Below, one piece after another: positions 1-6,105 of a stretch of DNA of 64,000 nt (within the stretch, counting starts at the first letter, position 1; each line of letters starts with the position of its first letter). A program made the translations under genes and the position numbers. The notes under the pieces were generated by a model. That model saw nothing but the letters and a program-made list of their open reading frames with translations, did not search any database and was not told the DNA's origin. Source of the stretch: Ligilactobacillus ceti DSM 22408 (GTDB lineage: Bacteria; Bacillota; Bacilli; Lactobacillales; Lactobacillaceae); NCBI RefSeq assembly GCF_000423245.1, contig NZ_KE383993.1, positions 228,160 through 292,159 of the forward strand, in the 5' to 3' direction.

Positions 1-107
1 TTTATGTTTGAGAAGTGTGTTGTTCTCGATAGGTCTTAAACGAATTCCAATCTTTTTAAAGACTTGAAAGGGTTTGAGAAGTGTGTTGTTCTTGATAGGT
101 CTTAAAC
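1..107 (+). CRISPR. Leader-distal end of a type II-style CRISPR array
   Basis: Two 36-bp repeats (6-41 and 72-107) flank one 30-bp spacer (42-71); bases 1-5 are probably the end of the previous spacer. Repeats begin GTTTGAGAAG and end GGTCTTAAAC, the general GTTT...AAAC form of type II-A repeats such as that of Streptococcus pyogenes, in the same orientation. The last repeat differs from the first by one base (C to T at repeat position 22), and no repeat follows. A degenerate last repeat marks the leader-distal end, so leader and cas genes should lie to the left, outside the window. No cas gene is visible here; the type is inferred from the repeat only. Confidence 0.88.
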
Positions 108-138
108 GTTTTTACTCAAATAAGAAAGGTTGATATAT

Positions 139-312
139 ATGGTATCAGATGCACAAAAAAGAGCGAGTAAAAAGTGGGTAGAAGCGAATAAAGAACGAAA
201 AGCTTATATTGTTAAGCGTTCAACTTGTCGAAGTTTTTTAAAAAAGTTAGCCACTATTGAAGATTTAAATGAAATGGAAGAAATCATCAAAGAAAGAAAA
301 AAGAATAAATAA
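139..312 (+). CDS. Small basic hypothetical protein beside CRISPR array
   Basis: A 57-residue, Lys/Arg-rich, probably all-helical protein. The ATG at 139 is preferred over an in-frame TTG at 130 because AAAGG at 125-129 is well spaced from it. The pattern (SDAQKRASKKW, then ANKER, then a RS..RSFLK segment and a C-terminal DL.EMEEIIKERK helix) resembles short proteins I associate with plasmids and mobile elements of lactic acid bacteria; a ribbon-helix-helix-like DNA-binding role is possible but not shown. It starts 32 bp after the last CRISPR repeat and reads the same way, so it might be co-transcribed with the array. Function unknown. Confidence 0.65.
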   Translation: MVSDAQKRASKKWVEANKERKAYIVKRSTCRSFLKKLATIEDLNEMEEIIKERKKNK

Positions 313-408
313 ACTATTGATAACATCCGCGGTGGCGTATGAATTTTAATGTGTCTTAAACCACTTACTACATAAAATTGTTGTTTGTTTGAGAAAGGAA
401 GATATGAA

Positions 409-1137
409 ATGACTGTCTATATTAAAAAAGTAAAATATCTCACTCAAACATCCATCAATAAATATATTTCTAAGGTAGGATTTAGCCTAAGAGGTGAAAA
501 AGTCGTTGAATATGATGATTTAAAAGAGATTTTACCTTTGAACAGGGATGATATAGTCGTTGATTATATTGGTGGGATGTATCGTATATTTAATTATATG
601 AGGATAGAACGTCCTGAATATGACTATCCCAACGCTCTGGAAAAATTTTATCATCGAAAAATTAAGGCCGGTGTTTTGGCTGATATTTTTAATGATGATG
701 GCACGATTCAAAAATCTTTTATAAAACCAAGATTAGAAACGAAAGTTTTTACCGGAAAATTAATCGAGACCTATTATGATTTAATTGGATTGAATATTGA
801 TCGGAATTATCCTATTTGGATTAGTGAACCAATCAATATTATTGCTGAGTGGCGAACTTTTGTAGTTAATCATGAGATTCTAGCTATTCAAAAATACGCC
901 GGGCAATTCGGTGTTGTTTATGATTATGATGTGGTAAAACAAGCAGTCTTGGCGTGGGAAGATTCGCCTTGTGCATATGCTTTAGACATAGGCCTGACAG
1001 ATCAAGGCGAGACTGTCGTAGTTGAAGTTAATGATGGATTCTCGGTTGGTTTTTATGGTTTAGATCCATATAACGCTGCGATTTTCCTTGAAACCAGATG
1101 GCGAGAATTGACTGCCGATTATTTTAATATCATTTAA
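409..1137 (+). CDS. ATP-grasp domain protein (DUF4343-like)
   Basis: A 242-residue protein. Start chosen at ATG 409, with AAAGGA at 394-399; an in-frame TTG at 385 lies upstream of that ribosome site. The C-terminal half carries ATP-grasp features: an AEWRTFVVN strand followed later by VVVEVNDGFSVGFYGL, where the E and N would bind ATP-Mg. This resembles the R/DUF4343 ATP-grasp family, whose members ligate or modify unknown substrates. There is no signal peptide or membrane segment. It stands alone between the CRISPR end and a hairpin at 1144-1176. The substrate cannot be told from sequence. Confidence 0.75.
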   Translation: MTVYIKKVKYLTQTSINKYISKVGFSLRGEKVVEYDDLKEILPLNRDDIVVDYIGGMYRIFNYMRIERPEYDYPNALEKFYHRKIKAGVLADIFNDDGTIQKSFIKPRLETKVFTGKLIETYYDLIGLNIDRNYPIWISEPINIIAEWRTFVVNHEILAIQKYAGQFGVVYDYDVVKQAVLAWEDSPCAYALDIGLTDQGETVVVEVNDGFSVGFYGLDPYNAAIFLETRWRELTADYFNII

Positions 1138-1216
1138 AAATTTATGGACTGAGTATCTTAAAGATATTCAGTCCATTTGTGTTTGCAAAGTATCTTAATC
1201 TCGATAGGTTTCGCTG
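1136..1216 (-). ncRNA. Possible tracrRNA: anti-repeat plus hairpin
   Basis: Bases 1181-1216 match the CRISPR repeat without gaps at 24 of 36 positions (23 of the first 29), including an unbroken 11-base block TCTCGATAGGT. Read on the minus strand this is an anti-repeat. It would pair with repeat positions 1-5, leave a 2/2 internal bulge at positions 6-7, then pair again, much like known crRNA:tracrRNA duplexes. Downstream on the minus strand is a 15-bp hairpin (1144-1158 with 1162-1176, one G-U) followed by AAATTTTT, a terminator in that direction. I see no convincing minus-strand promoter and no classical nexus hairpin, so it may be a remnant. Confidence 0.45.
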
Positions 1217-1228
1217 TTTATTTGATGC

Positions 1229-1234
1229 TATAAT
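1229..1234 (+). promoter_or_regulatory. Putative -10 box for the GIY-YIG gene
   Basis: A perfect TATAAT lies 34 bp upstream of the GTG start at 1268. No good -35 box is seen; the -35 position falls inside the CRISPR-repeat-like segment ending at 1216. Confidence 0.5.
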
Positions 1235-1267
1235 GAATGTAATAAAATAAACAGTTAGGTGAACAAT

Positions 1268-2134
1268 GTGGAAAAAATAACTATTACATATAATGATAAA
1301 CCGAAAAATATTAAATATCGTTTGATTAACTGGGATGGTGTAATTATCCGGATTGATAAAAAAGATATATTACAACATCAAAATGATCGTGTGTTAAATC
1401 GAGCTGGAATTTATATTTTAATCGGTGAGCGTGATGATGGAATTAATGTATATGTTGGTCAAGCTGATATGCGTTCGAATGGTAAAGGGATCTTTATTAG
1501 GGTTTCAGAACATCTCAAAAATGAAGATTATTGGGATTATATGTATGCATTTACAACTAATGCCGATTCTGTTGATGATGAAGGTTTACAATTAGGTGAT
1601 TTAAGTTATTTGGAGAATAAGTTTTACAATTTAATTGCAGCTCATCCTAAATATATTTGTCGTAATGGTAATGAACCACGAGCACGTGTTAAACATAATA
1701 ATCATCCTATGTATAACTATCTTTTGAAAGCGCGGTTTGTTTTGAATGCAGTTGGTGTTGATTTATTGAATGGTCAGACTGTTACCAATCCAAATTCTCA
1801 AGCTCAACTAGCTCAGCAGTCAAAAAATATTTTTGAAATTAAAAACGAAAAACTAGATATTGATGCTTGGGGATATTTAATCGAAAGCAGTCGTGAATTT
1901 GTGCTCTGTCAAGGTTCGAAAATCCGTGCGCATACGGTGAATAGTTTTCCCGATGAAAATATGAGAATAAAAATGATTGAAGATAATTGGATTGATGAAA
2001 ACTATGTCTTAACGCAAGATGTTATTTTTTCTTCTCCTAGTCGTGCAGCCTCTATGGTTAAAGGATCGAGTGTCAATGGTAATAGCGCATGGAAGTTAAG
2101 AGGTCAGCAACGCTTTTTAGGCGAGATATATTAA
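1268..2134 (+). CDS. GIY-YIG nuclease-like protein with C-terminal DUF4357
   Basis: A 288-residue soluble protein. An N-terminal GIY-YIG domain is seen at about residues 45-150: GIYILIG, then VYVGQAD, an arginine in IRVSEHL, and a glutamate in SYLENKFYNLI. These are the Tyr, Tyr, Arg and Glu of the nuclease core. The C-terminal 60 residues (VIFSSPSRAASMVKGSSVNG) are a DUF4357-type module, commonly paired with GIY-YIG domains and methylases. Start is GTG 1268, with AGGTGA at 1257-1262; an alternative in-frame GTG at 1259 overlaps that site. Probably a DNA endonuclease, possibly a defence or mobile-element gene given its position by the CRISPR end. Confidence 0.8.
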   Translation: MEKITITYNDKPKNIKYRLINWDGVIIRIDKKDILQHQNDRVLNRAGIYILIGERDDGINVYVGQADMRSNGKGIFIRVSEHLKNEDYWDYMYAFTTNADSVDDEGLQLGDLSYLENKFYNLIAAHPKYICRNGNEPRARVKHNNHPMYNYLLKARFVLNAVGVDLLNGQTVTNPNSQAQLAQQSKNIFEIKNEKLDIDAWGYLIESSREFVLCQGSKIRAHTVNSFPDENMRIKMIEDNWIDENYVLTQDVIFSSPSRAASMVKGSSVNGNSAWKLRGQQRFLGEIY

Positions 2135-2139
2135 ACAAA

Positions 2140-2181
2140 AACCTTAGTCACTTATATTTTGTGGCTAGGGTTATTTATTTT
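2140..2181 (+). terminator. Intrinsic terminator after the GIY-YIG gene
   Basis: Stem AACCTTAGTCAC (2140-2151) with GTGGCTAGGGTT (2161-2172), two G-U pairs, then an A/T-rich tail ATTTATTTTTT. Confidence 0.8.
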
Positions 2182-2244
2182 TTATGATTTATGATATATT
2201 TAACTTAATTAATAAACGTTAAACGGAGATAAGGAGAAAGATTT

Positions 2245-3303
2245 GTGAAGAAACATAGTACCTTAAAAATTTTGTTGATTAGCTTGCTGGTGATTATTGG
2301 TGGTTTATTCGTAGCGGGAGTTGTGCTGAATCAGACGGGAGCTAAATTTACTGATTTAGATCAAAATGATCAACAAGTTTTAATTGAATATGAAAAACTA
2401 GCTCAAAGTACGAAAAAACAAGGGCCATTGTGGGAAGGTTATGATTTAACGGATCAGCCGCTTGTTTTTATCAATCAAGGTTTTGGAAAATCAGCGTATG
2501 TCGTGAATCCAAAACAACCTGTATCAAAGCTCTGGGCGAAAGAAATCAAAATGCCGGCTAAATATAATACGAAAAAAGTTTACCGCATTAGTTCTTTAAC
2601 ACCGAAAATGATTTGGACGAAACGTACGCTTGGAAATTTCAATACAATTGGTGAAAAGATTAAGATTTTAGGACAAAATGTGTATTGTTTACAATATGGA
2701 TCAGAAAATCTTCAGCCAAAGTATTCTGCTAATCACTTTGCGCCTTATTTAGCTCATGAGGCTTTCCATTATTATATGCAAAATAATTGGAGTCCTTCTG
2801 ATCGATTTGATGGTGAATTATCTCAAAATGGAATCAAGCTCTTAAAACAAGAGTATGCCGTTTTAAGTCAGATTAAAGCCCAACTAGCTCATGGATCTCA
2901 TGATAAATTATTCCAATTAGCTGATAACTATGTAGCGATTGTGAAGCAACGTTTAGTTGAAAATCCCGATTACGTCCAAAAAGAATTAACGATGGCAACG
3001 ATTGAAGGGACTGCTTCTTATGTAGGAATCCAAGCTGCTCAGCGAGTTGGTTATGATTATGGTGTGATGTATTTTGATAATGTAAAAAATGTAGACTTCA
3101 ATGAAGTTATTCCGATGTTAGAGAAAAAGGGGATTGATCGATCCTTTTTACGAAATCGCATGCCGTATGAAACGGGTGCTTTAGTTTGTGAATTATTAGC
3201 GAAACTCAATGTACCTCATTGGCAACAAAAATTAAATCAACAAACAATCCAAAAACAAGTTACTTTGTATGATGTTTTAAAAGATTATGTAGCCACACCT
3301 TAA
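2245..3303 (+). CDS. Membrane-anchored HExxH zinc metalloprotease-like protein
   Basis: A 352-residue protein with an N-terminal hydrophobic segment (about residues 9-30) after MKKHSTLK, giving a single-pass anchor with an outward-facing domain or an uncleaved signal. H171-E-A-F-H175 is an HExxH zinc site, and E254 in IEGTASYVG is a candidate third ligand, as in gluzincin-type proteases. GTG start at 2245 follows AAGGAGAAAG. I do not recognise a named family. It sits alone between two terminators, between accessory genes and core rpmB. It could process surface proteins, but that is inference. Confidence 0.7.
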   Translation: MKKHSTLKILLISLLVIIGGLFVAGVVLNQTGAKFTDLDQNDQQVLIEYEKLAQSTKKQGPLWEGYDLTDQPLVFINQGFGKSAYVVNPKQPVSKLWAKEIKMPAKYNTKKVYRISSLTPKMIWTKRTLGNFNTIGEKIKILGQNVYCLQYGSENLQPKYSANHFAPYLAHEAFHYYMQNNWSPSDRFDGELSQNGIKLLKQEYAVLSQIKAQLAHGSHDKLFQLADNYVAIVKQRLVENPDYVQKELTMATIEGTASYVGIQAAQRVGYDYGVMYFDNVKNVDFNEVIPMLEKKGIDRSFLRNRMPYETGALVCELLAKLNVPHWQQKLNQQTIQKQVTLYDVLKDYVATP

Positions 3304-3314
3304 AACAAATAATA

Positions 3315-3356
3315 AAACGCCACATAACTTCTTAGAAAAGTTATGTGGCGTTTTTA
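3315..3356. terminator. Shared bidirectional terminator (protease gene / rpmB)
   Basis: A perfect 16-bp stem (3315-3330 with 3338-3353) has A-runs on the left and T-runs on the right, so it can stop transcription from both convergent genes. Confidence 0.9.
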
Positions 3357-3404
3357 TGTATAAAAAAAGACCCGAAAAATCGAGCCTAGTTTCAAATGTG
3401 TTGA

Positions 3405-3590
3405 TTAAACACGTTCAATTTTACCTGATTTTAATGCACGAGCTGAAACCCATACTTTTTTAGGTTTACCATCAACCATAATACGAACTTTTTGTAAGTT
3501 TGGTTTCCATGTACGGCTTGATGAGTTCAAAGCGTGGGAACGTTTTTTACCAAAAGTTGTTTTACGACCTGTAATATAATCCTTTGCCAT
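3405..3590 (-). CDS. rpmB: Large ribosomal subunit protein bL28
   Basis: A 61-residue basic protein starting [20 protein letters not shown], the standard bL28 signature, with the C-terminal [16 protein letters not shown]. It belongs to the 50S subunit. The ATG at 3590 has a strong AGGAGG site (complement of 3600-3605). It is transcribed leftward, divergent from asp23/yloU; rpmB beside yloU-yloV-recG is the normal order in lactobacilli. No zinc-binding CxxC pairs are present, so this is the zinc-free form. Confidence 0.97.
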   Translation of the reverse strand: MAKDYITGRKTTFGKKRSHALNSSSRTWKPNLQKVRIMVDGKPKKVWVSARALKSGKIERV

Positions 3591-3662
3591 TTGCAGTAGA
3601 CCTCCTTTTAATTAACAATTAAAACATCAAAACATTAATTCAGAATGTTTATTCACTAGACT

Positions 3663-3691
3663 AAATTAACACAGATATTAGTTTAATGCAA
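3663..3691 (-). promoter_or_regulatory. Putative rpmB promoter
   Basis: On the minus strand, TTGCAT (3686-3691) and TAATTT (3663-3668) are 17 bp apart, 73 bp upstream of the rpmB start. Each box matches consensus at four of six bases. Confidence 0.45.
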
Positions 3692-3872
3692 CAGTTTTCT
3701 GTAAAGTAAAATTACTTGGCACATAAAAATATTGTGAAAGCCAGTTGTTAACTGATATTAGTTGTGTTTAAATAAAGATAACATCAGATTTAGTAAGTGG
3801 TGGAGCAAAATATCTTGCTCTTGCCAAATTTAGAATGCTCAGATTTTCAAGTTTTATTTTCTTGAGAATATT

Positions 3873-3881
3873 TGCTATAAT
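3873..3881 (+). promoter_or_regulatory. Extended -10 promoter for asp23/yloU-fakA
   Basis: TGCTATAAT (TGn plus a perfect -10 box) lies 42 bp before the ATG at 3923; the -35 position (TTTATT) is poor, as is usual for extended -10 promoters. Confidence 0.7.
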
Positions 3882-3922
3882 AGTAATAATGATTGTCTGA
3901 TTAATTAAGGAGGCTGTATTAC

Positions 3923-4282
3923 ATGGCTGTAAAAATTCAAAATAAATATGGTAGTATTGACATCGATAATGATGTAATTGCAACAGTTGTCGGCGGAGCT
4001 GCAACTGAAATTTTTGGGATTGTCGGAATGGCAAGTAAAAACCAAATTAGAGACAATTTAAATGAAATTTTGAAACGCGATAATTATTCAAAAGGTGTCG
4101 TTGTTCGTCAAGTAGAAGACGGTGTCGCAATTGATGTATATATTATTGTAAGTTATGGTATTAAGATTTCAGAAGTTTGCCGTAATGTTCAAGATACAGT
4201 TAAATATAATTTAAATACAATGTTAGGTATTGCAGCTGATTCTGTAAACGTCTATGTTCAAGGCGTGCACGTTACTGAATAG
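3923..4282 (+). CDS. yloU: Asp23/Gls24 family envelope-stress protein
   Basis: A 119-residue protein of the Asp23/Gls24 (DUF322) family: GSIDIDNDVIATVVGGAATE then GIVGMASK and a C-terminal VQDTVKYNLNTMLGIAADSVNVYVQGVHV. These small alpha/beta proteins affect cell-envelope homeostasis and are usually peripheral to the membrane. The ATG at 3923 follows AAGGAGG. It is directly upstream of the fatty-acid kinase gene (35-bp gap), the usual yloU-yloV pair of Firmicutes, and the two are likely co-transcribed. Confidence 0.93.
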   Translation: MAVKIQNKYGSIDIDNDVIATVVGGAATEIFGIVGMASKNQIRDNLNEILKRDNYSKGVVVRQVEDGVAIDVYIIVSYGIKISEVCRNVQDTVKYNLNTMLGIAADSVNVYVQGVHVTE

Positions 4283-4317
4283 TATAAGTTGTGATCGAAC
4301 AAGGAGGAAAACGAAAG

Positions 4318-6012
4318 TTGAAAGTTGCAAATATCACTGAAGTCGAATTTAGAAAGATGGTTAAACTTAGTTCAGATCGTTTAAACAAACATGCTGAATT
4401 AATTGACTCATTGAACGTTTTTCCAGTTCCTGATGGGGATACAGGTACTAACATGAGTCTTTCCATGACAAGTGGGAATCAATACGTTGCTGAATCAACT
4501 GCAACAAGTGTCGGAGAATTAACAACAGCTTTAGCTAAAGGTTTATTGATGGGTGCACGTGGTAACTCTGGTGTTATCTTGTCCCAAATTTTCCGTGGTT
4601 TTAACAAAGCAGTTAAGACAAAAGAAGTTTTAACAGCACAAGACTTATCTGACGCTTTAAGTGGCGGTGCAGAAGTTGCTTATAAAGCTGTTATGAAACC
4701 TAAAGAAGGTACAATCTTAACAGTTGCTCGTAAAGCTGCTGAAGGTGCTCGTAAAGCTGTTAAAGAAAGCGACGATGTTTTAGTTGTTATGGAAGCTGCT
4801 TATAACGCAGCTGAAGAAGCACTTGCTAATACACCAAATCAATTACCAGTTTTAAAAGAAGTTGGCGTAGTTGATTCCGGTGGTAAAGGTTTAACATATG
4901 TTTACCAAAGTTTCTTTGATATTTTAGCTGGTAATGATCACTTATTAGAAGTTGATAACAAGATCAGCGAAAAAGATATGGAAGATATGATTAAATCAGA
5001 ACACCATAAGAGCGTTCAAGGTCAAATGGATACTGAAGACATCAAATATGGTTACTGTACAGAAATCATGGTTCGTTTAGGTGCTGGTCGTTTAGTCGAT
5101 CGCGAATTCGATTATGATGAATTCCGTAATCACTTAGCTGAATTAGGTGACTCATTATTAGTTGTTGCTGATGATGAAGTTGTTAAAGTTCACGTCCACA
5201 CAGAACATCCTGGTGACGTCTTCAACTATGGTCAACATTTTGGTTCATTAATCAAGATGAAAGTTGATAACATGCGTTTACAACATGAAACAATTTTAGA
5301 AACACAAGATACACCTGCAGCACCAGCTATGCCAGTTATGAAGAATGACTTATCTGGTGATTATGGTATTATTGCCATTTCATCTGGTAAAGGTATTTCT
5401 GAATTATTCCAAGGTTTAGGTGCTAACTATATCGTAAGTGGTGGCCAAACAATGAACCCAAGTACAGAAGACATTGTAGCTGCTATCGATAAAACAGGTG
5501 CTGAAAAAGTTATTATTTTACCAAATAACAAAAACATCTTATTAGCTGCCCAACAAGCTGCTGAAGTAGCAGAAGTTGAAGTAGCTGTAATTCCAAGTGC
5601 AACAATTGCTCAAGGTATGGCTGCCTTATTCGTCTTCAACAAAGACGCATCATTAGCTGAAAATGCTGAAGCAATGACAGAAAACTTAGAATACGTAACA
5701 TCTGGTCAAGTTACAACTGCTGTTCGTGATACAACAATTGATGGCCAAGTTATTAAAAAAGATGAATTTATGGGTATTATCGATGGTAAGATCAAACTTA
5801 CTGAAAAAACAGCTCTTGAAGCAGCAATCGCTATGAGTAAAGAAATGATCGATGATGATAGTGAAGTTATCACAATTATCTTCGGTGAAGATGGTACTCA
5901 AGCAGAAGCTGAAGAAATTAAAGAAGCTATTTTAGCAATTGATGAAGACTTAGAAGTTGAAATCCATGCCGGAAATCAACCAGTCTATCCATATTTAATT
6001 TCAGTTGAATAA
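4318..6012 (+). CDS. fakA: Fatty acid kinase catalytic subunit FakA (DAK domain, YloV)
   Basis: A 564-residue protein with an N-terminal DhaL/Dak2 nucleotide-binding domain: residues around 27-48 read SLNVFPVPDGDTGTNM, whose aspartates bind Mg-ATP, followed by GARGNSGVILSQIFRG. The middle and C-terminal parts match the YloV/FakA family. FakA phosphorylates fatty acids held by FakB proteins, feeding acyl-phosphate to PlsX/PlsY phospholipid synthesis; plsX lies 2 kb downstream. Start is TTG 4318, ten bases after AAGGAGG (4301-4307); the upstream in-frame GTG at 4291 would precede the ribosome site. A terminator follows. Confidence 0.93.
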   Translation: MKVANITEVEFRKMVKLSSDRLNKHAELIDSLNVFPVPDGDTGTNMSLSMTSGNQYVAESTATSVGELTTALAKGLLMGARGNSGVILSQIFRGFNKAVKTKEVLTAQDLSDALSGGAEVAYKAVMKPKEGTILTVARKAAEGARKAVKESDDVLVVMEAAYNAAEEALANTPNQLPVLKEVGVVDSGGKGLTYVYQSFFDILAGNDHLLEVDNKISEKDMEDMIKSEHHKSVQGQMDTEDIKYGYCTEIMVRLGAGRLVDREFDYDEFRNHLAELGDSLLVVADDEVVKVHVHTEHPGDVFNYGQHFGSLIKMKVDNMRLQHETILETQDTPAAPAMPVMKNDLSGDYGIIAISSGKGISELFQGLGANYIVSGGQTMNPSTEDIVAAIDKTGAEKVIILPNNKNILLAAQQAAEVAEVEVAVIPSATIAQGMAALFVFNKDASLAENAEAMTENLEYVTSGQVTTAVRDTTIDGQVIKKDEFMGIIDGKIKLTEKTALEAAIAMSKEMIDDDSEVITIIFGEDGTQAEAEEIKEAILAIDEDLEVEIHAGNQPVYPYLISVE

Positions 6013-6032
6013 AGACTATTAATAAAAATATT

Positions 6033-6075
6033 AGCTGGTTGGTTCGTTATTGAGCGAATTAGCCAGCTTTTTTTA
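6033..6075 (+). terminator. Terminator after fakA
   Basis: AGCTGGTTGGTTCG pairs with GCGAATTAGCCAGCT (several G-U pairs), followed by seven Ts. Confidence 0.85.
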
Positions 6076-6105
6076 GTTGTAAAATCATCTTAAGGAGGAG
6101 TGGAA

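Larger units (their letters stand above)
3591..3922. other. Divergent control region between rpmB and asp23/yloU
   Basis: These 332 bases contain no gene. They hold a likely rpmB promoter (left), an extended -10 promoter for yloU (right), a perfect 6-bp dyad GAGCAA-N6-TTGCTC at 3803-3820, and a 10-bp direct repeat GATATTAGTT at 3674-3683 and 3754-3763, exactly 80 bp apart. The dyad and repeats are seen directly; any regulatory role is inferred. Confidence 0.5.

Noticed and set aside
387-395. GTTTGAGAA as a third CRISPR repeat
   Set aside because: Only nine bases match and the following bases are an ordinary AAAGGA ribosome site for the ATP-grasp gene, so it is not listed as a repeat (kept only as a weak finding).
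3768-4034. Minus-strand open frame across the rpmB-yloU region
   Set aside because: It overlaps the yloU promoter and coding start, has low-complexity Gln/Leu-rich composition and no ribosome site.
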